From CAVUAT01 sp963848045 (GTDB taxonomy: Bacteria > Actinomycetota > Thermoleophilia > Solirubrobacterales > 70-9), in assembly GCA_963848045.1 (NCBI GenBank), contig CAWKCC010000001.1, positions 248,001 through 312,000 on the forward strand: a DNA stretch of 64,000 bases, in the 5' to 3' direction. Under the pieces are notes generated by a model, which searched no databases, was not told where the DNA came from, and saw nothing but the letters and a program-made list of their open reading frames with translations. This document shows positions 57,425 through 64,000 of the stretch, one piece after another. The first letter of the stretch is position 1, and the number at the start of each line of letters is the position of its first letter. Position numbers and translations under genes: made by a program.

Positions 57425-58495
57425 GGCCGGAACTCTACCTGGGCCCGAAGCTGGGGCACGGATCGGCTGTCGCGCTCCGGACGCCCGCTCCTCGAGCCAG
57501 TCGTCCACATCCTGCCACACCTCGTAGAGCCAATCCGCGCGTGCCGGGGGCGCCTCGGGCACGGCGGAGCGCGGCACCCGTGTCACCCGGACCCGGATCA
57601 CGAGCCCGACGAGGCCGCCCTGCCAGATGTCCGAGATCAGCCGCAGGCCGTCGAAGCCGTGGTGGGCGATCACCACGATGTCAGCGTCGGGGGCGCCGTC
57701 GAGCAGGGCCCCGACGCCGCCGAGTCTCGGCGGCAGCAGATGCCGGATTCGCTCCGCCCGCGCGGCCAGGCGGGCATCGCGGTCTGCGATGCGCGCGATC
57801 GCGCGGGCGCGACGCTCCGGCGTGAAGCGGGTCCCCTCCGGGTAGATCAGCACGCCATCGTCCGCTCCGAGGTCGTGGGCGAGCGCGCGCACCCGCTCCA
57901 CCTCCTCCGCCCGGCCGGTCCCGCGACGCACAAAGTAGTTGGGAAGCCGGCGCCCGGCGACGTCCAGGCATGGGTCGGCGAGCAGCTCGCGCTTCAGCAC
58001 GTAGCGCAGGTGGATCCCGTGCGGGCGGGAGACGAGGATCGCCGGCAGCAGGTTGTCGACGATGCTCGCGTGGCGGATCAGCACGATCACGGGGCCCGGC
58101 GCGACCGCGTCGCCGCCCGTCACCTCGAGCCTCAGACCGAACAGCCGGCGCACCGCGCCGAACAGCGCGCCGGCCCACAGCTGCTGGAAGCGCCAGGTCA
58201 CGTCGCGCATCCAGGCGCGGCGCCGGCCGCCCAGGCTCGCGATCCAGACGGCCGCCAGCACGGCGACGCCCCCCACCTCCGCGGCGAGGTACACCCACCC
58301 GAACAGGGCGAGCCGCACGGCCGTCGGCGGCACGCCGAACGCGATCCGGCGCACCACGTCGGTCAGCAGGCCGACGACGAGCAGCGCCGGCAGCAGCGCG
58401 GTGACCAGCACGAGACCGAGCACGAGCGGCGGGATCGTGCGCAGCCGTCGCCGAACGGTCTCCGCCCGGGTCTCATCGACGCCGCCCGCCTGCAC
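57047..58495 (-). CDS. PlsC-type acyltransferase fused in frame to VOC domain
   Basis: A continuous 482-residue frame. An N-terminal membrane region (two helices about 22-48 and 58-85) leads to a 1-acyl-glycerol-3-phosphate acyltransferase domain with HASIVD (HX4D, His142, Asp147) and YPEGTRF (EGTR) near 216. At about 358 it runs, without a stop, into a complete glyoxalase I-like domain. GTG 58495 has a CAGAAT box 6 nt upstream. Either a genuine fusion, or plsC has lost its stop, since gloA has its own start signal. PlsC makes phosphatidate for lipids. Confidence 0.75.
   Translation of the reverse strand: MQAGGVDETRAETVRRRLRTIPPLVLGLVLVTALLPALLVVGLLTDVVRRIAFGVPPTAVRLALFGWVYLAAEVGGVAVLAAVWIASLGGRRRAWMRDVTWRFQQLWAGALFGAVRRLFGLRLEVTGGDAVAPGPVIVLIRHASIVDNLLPAILVSRPHGIHLRYVLKRELLADPCLDVAGRRLPNYFVRRGTGRAEEVERVRALAHDLGADDGVLIYPEGTRFTPERRARAIARIADRDARLAARAERIRHLLPPRLGGVGALLDGAPDADIVVIAHHGFDGLRLISDIWQGGLVGLVIRVRVTRVPRSAVPEAPPARADWLYEVWQDVDDWLEERASGARQPIRAPASGPGRVPAMRMIHTCYRITDPERSVSFYEALGLEKRRELPIRDEATNIFMGVPGEEIPELELTHNHGVNDYELGTAYGHVALTVDDLDSTLEQLKGMGIEPEKPPYQVSEGGPRLCFVRDPDDYRIELLESGG
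57432..57437 (-). promoter_or_regulatory. Internal -10-like box of gloA
   Basis: TAGAGT lies 7 nt before the internal ATG 57424, inside the PlsC coding frame. Confidence 0.5.
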
Positions 58496-58637
58496 GCGGC
58501 CATTCTGCCACGGCCCGCCCCGCGCACCGGTGCTCCTGTCCGCGACCACCCTCGACTGACGGCAGACCGGCGATTCGACGCGCGCGCGTTGTCGTTGCGA
58601 CCCGTTGAGGTAAACACGCAGCCTGATCCTGGCCCGG

Positions 58638-59465
58638 ATGGTTCATGCTGGAGCCTGTGCACCCCAAGCCCGCCCGCGATTGAATACATCAGCGAGCACT
58701 TCGAGCGAGGCGCCGCCGCGCGAAAGCACGCCGGTGCTGTGGCAGTACAGCTTCTCCAACTTCAACGAGAAGGCCCGCTGGGCGCTCGATTTCAAGGGAG
58801 TGGCCCACGAGCGGCACTCCCTCGCTCCCGGCTTTCCCCGGGCGATGGCTCTCTCGCGCTCGGGCGGGACGCTGCCGGTGCTGGATCTTGACGGGGACCG
58901 GGTTGTGGACTCGACCCGGATCATCGAGGCGCTCGAGCGCCGGTTTCCGCAGCCGGCGCTCTACCCGGCCGACGCGGATCAGCGCCGCCAGGCGCTCGAG
59001 CTGGAGGAGTTCTTCGATGAGCATGCAGGGCACGACATGCGGCGGGTCGCATTCTGGGAGATCCGCGACGACCCCGCCTACGTCGCCTCGTTTCTCGCCA
59101 CCGATCAGGGCAGGGCGACGCATGCAGCTCTCCGGACGGCGATGCCGGTCGGCTGGCAGATCGTGAAGAGGCGATACGGGTTCACCGAGGAGGCGTTCGA
59201 GCGAAGCAGGGCAGCGCTACTGACGGCGCTCGAGCGCATCGAGGCCGAGCGCGACGGGGGCGATCATCTGGTCGGCGAGCAGTTCAGCGTCGCGGACCTG
59301 ACGGCCGCCGCCCTGCTGTTTCCGCTCGCCTGGCCCGAGGAGCTTCAGTACGACTACCCGAAGCCGCCGCCCTCGGAGTTCCGCGATTCGCTTGCCGAGC
59401 ACCCCGCCGTCGCCTGGATCCGCTCGGTCTATCGCCGACACCGCGGAGACTCGGCCGCCCTCTGA
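58638..59465 (+). CDS. Glutathione S-transferase family protein
   Basis: A 275-residue GST-like protein. Its N-terminal thioredoxin-like domain runs from LWQYSFSNFNEKARWALDFKG (about 34-54) with GTLPVLDLDGDRVVDSTRII (about 77-96; cis-Pro and Ser of the glutathione site), and the helical C-terminal domain contains LVGEQFSVADLTAAALLFP near 216-234. Conserved homology starts near residue 32, so a later start (TTG 58680 or GTG 58734) is possible. Actinobacteria lack glutathione, so the thiol partner may be another one. Confidence 0.82.
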   Translation: MVHAGACAPQARPRLNTSASTSSEAPPRESTPVLWQYSFSNFNEKARWALDFKGVAHERHSLAPGFPRAMALSRSGGTLPVLDLDGDRVVDSTRIIEALERRFPQPALYPADADQRRQALELEEFFDEHAGHDMRRVAFWEIRDDPAYVASFLATDQGRATHAALRTAMPVGWQIVKRRYGFTEEAFERSRAALLTALERIEAERDGGDHLVGEQFSVADLTAAALLFPLAWPEELQYDYPKPPPSEFRDSLAEHPAVAWIRSVYRRHRGDSAAL

Positions 59466-59601
59466 AGCTCTCAGCCCTGGCTGCCGCGGCTCGGGATGCT
59501 CGAGACAACTTGCAGGGGATTGGTCCAGGTTGCTTGCGGTGCCCCTCTGAGTGAGGGCCCGGGCGGCTCGCGCAGGGCATTTCTCTCCCCCCAGCCGCCC
59601 G

Positions 59602-60753
59602 TCAGCTCCCCTTGTAGGAGTCGTAGGTCGGCTTCTTCTTCCCACCCTTGTTCAGCAGGCCCATCGAGCTCCTCTCGGTATCGACGGGATGGATCCAACC
59701 CAGCGTGTAGATGCGGTCCCACTCGCGGGCGATCTCGAATCCGGCGCTGATCCACTCGTCGGCCTGCTCGGGTGTCCGCCTGTAGCCGATGTCCTTGTCC
59801 TTGAAGCCCTCCGGCACGCCCCACTCCGCGAGGAAGAGCTTCAGCGGCGGGCCGTCAAAGTTCCGGTCGAGCTCGCGCGCCAGGCGGCGGAGGTCGCCGA
59901 AGGCGACCACGCCCTTGCGCGACGGAGGGTCGTCCAGGTCGGGTTTGCGAAAGCCGAACGGGTTGTGCCCCCACATGTCCATCCGCGGGCGCGTGCCGCC
60001 GGGCAGCTTCAGGTAGCGGATCCACTGATAGGGGTTGATGTCGTCAACGCCCGCAGAGGTGTAGGTGTTGCCGCCGATCACGTTGTCGCGACGGTCGACC
60101 CGCTTGATCCCCTCGTAGGCGGCGTCGAGCAGCTCCGCGTAGTTGCGGGGCGCCACCTGCTGGGCCTCGTTCAGCGGACCGGTCGGGTCCTTGACGGGGG
60201 TGAACGGCTTGAAGTTGGGCTCGCGGTTGGGCTCGCCCCAGATCATCCAGTCCTTGACGCCCGGGTAGCGCTTCGAGAGGGCGGTCATGAAGTCGCCGAA
60301 GTCCCCGGGCCGGTCAGGCGCCCACTCCCAGCTCTTCCCGCCGTTCGCCCACTTCGGCGTGCCCAAAACGAGGACATTGAACTCCATCCCGTACTTCTTC
60401 GCCTTGGCGATCGACTGTGTGAGGTAGAGCGGCCACTCGTATGCGGGGTCCTTCGGGTCGGTGGGGTCTTCCGGCCGGGCGAGCGCGGTCCAGTCCCAGC
60501 GCACCGCGTTGGAGGCGAGTCCGACCCCGAGGTCGCGATAGACGGGAAACAGGAGGCGGCCGTCCAGCCCCGCCCCCACCCACATCGACTTCTTCACGGT
60601 CTGGGGAGCCGGGCCGCTCGGCCCCTCCTCGGCCTTGGGCGCGAAGGCGGCGCCGGCGAGGAATGATGCGGCCGCGACCGCCGCGAGGAGCGCCGCGGCG
60701 ATCGTGCGCCGGGTGCGGACACTGCCCCGTCGGGCGCCGCTGTGCATCCGCAC
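59602..60753 (-). CDS. Secreted glycoside hydrolase-like protein (paralog A)
   Basis: A 383-residue exported TIM-barrel-like protein, with a signal peptide or anchor (about 16-39). Putative acid/base Glu174 in WMIWGEPNREPN and nucleophile Glu310 in LFLAEWGVPEG are the clan GH-A arrangement (GEPN on strand 4, E-W-G on strand 7), as in GH39/GH5-type enzymes. The conserved middle IGGNTYTSAGVDDINPYQWI and DMWGHNPFGF is shared with the neighbour. Start is GTG 60753 or ATG 60747. It follows paralog B by 3 nt. Probably degrades or remodels an extracellular glycan. Confidence 0.78.
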   Translation of the reverse strand: MRMHSGARRGSVRTRRTIAAALLAAVAAASFLAGAAFAPKAEEGPSGPAPQTVKKSMWVGAGLDGRLLFPVYRDLGVGLASNAVRWDWTALARPEDPTDPKDPAYEWPLYLTQSIAKAKKYGMEFNVLVLGTPKWANGGKSWEWAPDRPGDFGDFMTALSKRYPGVKDWMIWGEPNREPNFKPFTPVKDPTGPLNEAQQVAPRNYAELLDAAYEGIKRVDRRDNVIGGNTYTSAGVDDINPYQWIRYLKLPGGTRPRMDMWGHNPFGFRKPDLDDPPSRKGVVAFGDLRRLARELDRNFDGPPLKLFLAEWGVPEGFKDKDIGYRRTPEQADEWISAGFEIAREWDRIYTLGWIHPVDTERSSMGLLNKGGKKKPTYDSYKGS

Positions 60754-60756
60754 GGG

Positions 60757-61767
60757 CTATCCCGCCTTATAGGCCTTGAACGTCGCCTTGCGCTTGCCGC
60801 TCCTTCTCAGCAGGCCCATCGAGCTCCGGTCGGTGTCGACGAGATGGATCCAGCCGAGGGTGTAGATCCGCTTCCACTTCCTGGCGATTCCGAACCCGGC
60901 CTTGATCCACTTCTTGGCCTCCTTCGGCTTCAGCCCGTAGCCGAGGTCCTTGTCCTTGGAGCCCGACGGGACGCCCCACTCCGCGAGGAAGAGCTTAAGC
61001 CGCCGACCCCTGAAGTTCCTGTCCAGCTCGCGCGCGAGGCGGCGGAGGTCCGAGAAGGGAACGGTCCCTCGCGGGGCCGCCTTCTCCTTCAGGCTCTTCA
61101 GCTTGGGCACGTCGAACCCGAACGGGTTGTGGCCCCACATGTCCATCCGCGGGCGCGCGCCGCCGGGCAGCTTCATGTAGCGGATCCACTGGTAGGGATT
61201 GATGTCGTCGACCCCCGAGGAGGTGTAGGTGTTGCCGCCGATCACCTTGTTGGCCGTGTTGACCCCCTTGAGCGAGGAGTAGGCCGCGTCAAGCAGCTGG
61301 GCGTAGTTGCGGGGGGCGACCTGCTGGGCCGGAGTCAGCTTCTTCGCCGTCTGCTTGGTGACTGGGGTGAACGGCTGGAGGTTCGGCGCCCGGTTGGGCT
61401 CGCCCCAGATCATCCAGTGCTTGACCGTCGGGTACCGTCGCGAGATGGCGGCGGTGAAATCGCCGAAGTCCTTGGGCTGGTCGGGCACCCACTGCCAGCT
61501 CTTGCCGCCGTTCGCCCAGGGAGGCGTCCCCAGGATCATGACCTGGACCTTGATCCCGTACTTGGCGGCCTCTGCGACCGCCTCCGTCACGTAGGCAGGC
61601 CACGTGTAGGCGGGGTCGTTCGGATTGGTGGGGTCGGCGGGGCGAGCGTCGGGCGCGATCCAATCCCAGCGCACCACTGTCGAGTAGAGCCCCACCCCGA
61701 GGTCGCGGTAGACGGGGAACAGGGAGCGGCCGTCCGGCGCCGCCCCCACCCACATCGACTTCTTCAC
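60757..61767 (-). CDS. Glycoside hydrolase-like protein (paralog B), catalytic part
   Basis: A 336-residue frame closely similar to paralog A throughout: KKSMWVGAAPDGRSLFPVYR at the start, WMIWGEPNRAPN (acid/base Glu) and LFLAEWGVPSG (nucleophile Glu). In this frame no signal peptide precedes it. Upstream of it, a typical signal peptide is present in another frame, so the real gene begins at GTG 61934 and a single base is missing near 61801-61812. The end, from GIARKWKRIYTLG, is Lys/Arg-rich. It is a tandem duplicate of the neighbour. Confidence 0.8.
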   Translation of the reverse strand: MKKSMWVGAAPDGRSLFPVYRDLGVGLYSTVVRWDWIAPDARPADPTNPNDPAYTWPAYVTEAVAEAAKYGIKVQVMILGTPPWANGGKSWQWVPDQPKDFGDFTAAISRRYPTVKHWMIWGEPNRAPNLQPFTPVTKQTAKKLTPAQQVAPRNYAQLLDAAYSSLKGVNTANKVIGGNTYTSSGVDDINPYQWIRYMKLPGGARPRMDMWGHNPFGFDVPKLKSLKEKAAPRGTVPFSDLRRLARELDRNFRGRRLKLFLAEWGVPSGSKDKDLGYGLKPKEAKKWIKAGFGIARKWKRIYTLGWIHLVDTDRSSMGLLRRSGKRKATFKAYKAG

Positions 61768-61801
61768 CGTCTGGCCCTTCGCCTTCTTGACCGGCTTGGC
61801 G

Positions 61802-61934
61802 CCGCCGGGCCGACGCTGGCCACAGCGGCAGCGATCAGCGCCACGGCGATGACGATCGCAGACAGCGCACCGGCCCCGCCCCGCCCTACGCGGTTCGGCG
61901 CGCGCTCAGTCCTCCGTGTTCCCCGCCGGTTCAC
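61802..61934 (-). pseudogene. Signal peptide part of paralog B, separated by frameshift
   Basis: From GTG 61934 the frame reads a basic N-terminus (NRRGTRRTERAPNRV) then a hydrophobic run GALSAIVIAVALIAAAVASV: a standard signal peptide. It leads into the KPVKKAKGQTVKKSMW segment of paralog B only if one base is added near 61801-61812. A TACACT box 7 nt upstream of the GTG supports this start. The total with the base added is 392 codons, similar to paralog A. Confidence 0.65.
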
Positions 61935-61941
61935 GACCAAG

Positions 61942-61947
61942 AGTGTA
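61942..61947 (-). promoter_or_regulatory. -10-like box of the paralog B-A operon
   Basis: TACACT lies 7 nt before GTG 61934. Confidence 0.5.
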
Positions 61948-62131
61948 GAAGACGCTCCCCCAGTTTCACGGGTGTGGGGAGCCGAGGCCCTGGTCCGACG
62001 GCGTCGCAGGGAACGTTCGGCAGAGCCCCCGGCTTGTCGGGCCGACTCGCGGACGTTCGGGTGCCCATGACGACCCAGCGAGGAGAAGTGCAGATGCAGG
62101 GAGGGTTCGCAGGCTCAGCACGTGGCCGGGG

Positions 62132-62506
62132 CCTCACTCCCACGACGAGATCCGCTATCTCAGCGGACGGGTGTACGAGCGGAGGTTCTGCCGGTGGATC
62201 GAAGGTGTCGGCTACGACCTCGAGATCGGCGCACGCGGCGAGGAGACGTCCTTCGTCTCCTGGAGAATCGAGCCTGTTGCCCCGGCAAGCTGCACGCTGA
62301 GCATCACCGTGTACCCGCATGTGGTCCAGCGCGTGCCGGTCGCGCTCCGCTGGCTTCCCCACGTCGCCTACGTGAGACCGATGTTGCGGAGGTACTTGTC
62401 GTCGGTGGTGCGGGGTTTCGAGTGGTACCTGACAAGCGGAGAACCCGTGCCTCGGAACCAGTTCGGGTCTCACCCATGGTTCTCCGAGCCGCGTCGAGCC
62501 GGCTAG
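62132..62506 (+). pseudogene. SRPBCC/polyketide cyclase-like remnant, N-terminus missing
   Basis: The open frame reads like the C-terminal two thirds of a SRPBCC protein: EIRYLSGRVYERRFCRWIEG, then SFVSWRIEPVAP and a final helix SVVRGFEWYLTSGEPVPRNQF. Its start is missing: the first plausible codon is GTG 62171, inside the sheet, and the upstream part in any frame does not look like the N-terminal helix-strand expected. The region is a little less GC-rich than its neighbours. Either a decayed gene or a short variant. Confidence 0.5.
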
Positions 62507-62586
62507 ACCCATGGGGAAAGCGAGTGGCCCGAACCCCACCTCCCCGCGCTGACACCGAGTTGAGGCTAGATTCCAAGTGGGATGCG

Positions 62587-64000
62587 ATGCGAGCTGAACT
62601 GACCAGCTTGGGGGGCCGACTGCTGGAGCGCGCGCCGGCGCGCCTGCGCCACAGCTACGCGCTGCGACGCACCGCGCAGCGGATCGCGCCGCACGAGAAG
62701 ATCGAGCAGGTACCGGAGCGGCCGATCGGGATGAAGCTCGAGCTGACCTACCACTGCAACCTGCGCTGCTCCTTCTGCTACACGGACTCGCCGCGCCGCA
62801 CCCTGGCGCGGACGGCCGAGATGGACGACGCCCAGTGGCTCGAGATCATCGACGAGGCGCTCGAGCTGGGCGTGATCGAGGCGGTGCTGACCGGGGGGGA
62901 GCCGCTGCTTCGCGGCGAGCTGGCGCTGGAGGCGGCGGAGCGGATCTCGGCCGCCGGCGCGATGGTCACCGTCAACACCAACGGCTGGTTCGTCGACGAC
63001 GGGATAGCCGACCGCCTCGCCGCGACTGGCGCCCGCGTCCACGTCTCGCTCGACGGCGCCTCGGCCGAGCTCCACGACGCTTCCCGCGGGGTGCCCGGCA
63101 GCTGGCGTCGGGCGGTGGAGGCGGTCGCGATGCTGCTCGACCGCGGTGTACGGGTCCAGGTCGTGCACGTGGTCACCCCGCGGAACATCGCCACCTTCCC
63201 CGACTTCCTCGAACAGATGCGGGTGCTGGCGCCGACCTCGCTGCGCGCCACAGCCGTGGGCCTGATCGGGGCGGCCTCCAGGGGGGGCGACTGGGAGGTC
63301 GCACCGGGGGCCATGCGTCGCGCGATCAAGCGGTTCGGAGCTCCATCCCGGCCCAGGACGTACCTGGTCGAATCCTCGCCCGGGGCGCTGAGCGGATTCC
63401 AGACCGCCCCCCGGGCGTTCCTGATCCGCCCCAACGGAGCCTTCCTCGCCGACTCCCGGCATCCCTTCTCCTTCGGCCACGCCGCCGGCCAGCCGCTGAC
63501 CGAGTGCTGGGCGGCCCTTCGGTCGCGCTGGCGCGACGAGCGGATTCGCTCCTGGCGGAGCGGGGCGCTCACCCCCGAGCAGGCCGCCGAGTTCGACCTC
63601 GTTCCCTACCGCGACGAGGAGGAGGTGATCGCGGGCGCCGCCCCGGCCCGAAGCGCGACCCGAAAGGGGGGCGCCGAGCTGGAGCGCGCAGTCGAGATCC
63701 TCCAGTCAAAGGCTCCCGACTTCCCCGCCGACGGTCGTGGCGACATCGAGGGCGCATCTGCCCGGATCGGGGAGCTGGCCCTCGCCCGCCGCCACCGGCT
63801 GAGCCGGCTCCGCTGGAGCGGCAGCCATTCGGGCGAGCGCCTCGTCAGGGTCGTGGCCGGGGACCGGGTGATGGCGCTGAACCGGTCCGCAGGCTTGGTG
63901 ATGGATGCGCTCGACGACGGCACAATCGGTGACGCCGCCGCGGCGCTTTGCGCCGCCCAACCGGGGCTTGACCCGACCGAGGCCGAGCGGGACGCGCTAG
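62587..64000 (+). CDS. Radical SAM protein with C-terminal PqqD-like domain (3' end outside window)
   Basis: A gene running off the right edge, 471 codons visible. After 55 residues comes the radical SAM core: CNLRCSFC (CxxxCxxC; Cys57, Cys61 and Cys64), LTGGEPLL near 100 and VHVSLDGAS near 155. A SPASM-like end follows (FLIRPNGAFLADSRHPFSFGHAAGQPLTECW), where the usual cluster cysteines are mostly absent. Near 405 a PqqD-like (RRE) region begins: VRVVAGDRVMALNRSAGLVMDALDDG, then GDAAAALCAAQPGLDPTEAE. RRE domains bind RiPP leader peptides, so this is likely a RiPP maturase. ATG 62587 is used, 14 nt after a TAGATT box. Confidence 0.85.
   Translation, partial: MRAELTSLGGRLLERAPARLRHSYALRRTAQRIAPHEKIEQVPERPIGMKLELTYHCNLRCSFCYTDSPRRTLARTAEMDDAQWLEIIDEALELGVIEAVLTGGEPLLRGELALEAAERISAAGAMVTVNTNGWFVDDGIADRLAATGARVHVSLDGASAELHDASRGVPGSWRRAVEAVAMLLDRGVRVQVVHVVTPRNIATFPDFLEQMRVLAPTSLRATAVGLIGAASRGGDWEVAPGAMRRAIKRFGAPSRPRTYLVESSPGALSGFQTAPRAFLIRPNGAFLADSRHPFSFGHAAGQPLTECWAALRSRWRDERIRSWRSGALTPEQAAEFDLVPYRDEEEVIAGAAPARSATRKGGAELERAVEILQSKAPDFPADGRGDIEGASARIGELALARRHRLSRLRWSGSHSGERLVRVVAGDRVMALNRSAGLVMDALDDGTIGDAAAALCAAQPGLDPTEAERDAL

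Noticed and set aside
56894..58891. A 665-codon plus-strand frame over the VOC/PlsC region
   Set aside because: Antisense to PlsC-VOC genes with clear catalytic motifs; no domain in the plus translation.

Overview
The window is very GC-rich DNA, coding almost end to end, with G/C-ending codons and frequent GTG and TTG starts. The gene content (a kinase-ATPase-cyclase giant, a DUF7144 membrane protein, a CaiD-like hydratase operon, a WS/DGAT acyltransferase, UspA proteins, GARCAGS-type FAD enzymes) points to an actinobacterium, probably of the Thermoleophilia/Solirubrobacterales. That placement is an inference from gene style, not from a marker gene. There is no rRNA, CRISPR array, insertion sequence, integrase or phage gene. 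Two frames are broken by apparent single-base losses in G/C runs (pgi and a secreted glycosidase-like gene), so either fresh mutations or a draft or metagenome assembly is likely.

Layout. 1-2.3 kb: end of a FtsX-type permease. 2.4-5.9 kb: two tRNA-Ser genes, YtoQ, TadA, a secreted subtilase and a UspA protein. 5.9-14.7 kb: a 28-residue membrane microprotein, a large polytopic membrane protein, a 1,434-residue kinase-AAA-TPR-cyclase and a zinc metallopeptidase. 14.7-25.4 kb: sugar-phosphate block with tkt-tal-pgi-HAD, rpiA, gnd-pgl and zwf, interrupted by a secreted trypsin-fold protease. 25.4-34.9 kb: peptidyl-prolyl isomerase, RDD protein, lipoprotein, a 5'-3' exonuclease next to recQ, GMC oxidoreductase and a K+ channel. 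34.9-40 kb: a five-gene minus-strand operon (FAD oxidoreductase, nitrilase-fold hydrolase, CaiD-like hydratase, SDR, MBL). 40-53 kb: PfkB kinase, flippase-like protein, UspA, UbiB kinase, P450, PiT/DUF47 phosphate pair, HD plus propeller-like pair, and ABC transporter genes. 53-59.5 kb: WS/DGAT, small membrane proteins, VOC enzymes, a PlsC-VOC fusion and a GST. 59.6-64 kb: two tandem secreted glycosidase-like paralogs, an SRPBCC remnant, and a radical SAM enzyme carrying a PqqD-like domain that runs off the right edge.

How genes work together. zwf, pgl and gnd give the oxidative pentose-phosphate branch; rpiA, tkt, tal and pgi connect it to glycolysis; only rpe is missing. PiT and DUF47 form a low-affinity phosphate uptake pair. 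The 35-40 kb operon looks like acyl-CoA catabolism. PlsC and WS/DGAT suggest storage-lipid synthesis.

The strongest non-gene signal is a start grammar: a TAnnnT hexamer, mostly TAGnnT, lies 6-9 nt before at least 18 start codons that mostly lack a Shine-Dalgarno sequence, as expected for leaderless mRNAs. It helps fix starts and exposes an internal promoter in the PlsC-VOC fusion and the true start of a frameshifted gene. The other main leads are the radical SAM/PqqD-like protein (a probable RiPP maturase) and a WNK-like lysine arrangement in the giant kinase.
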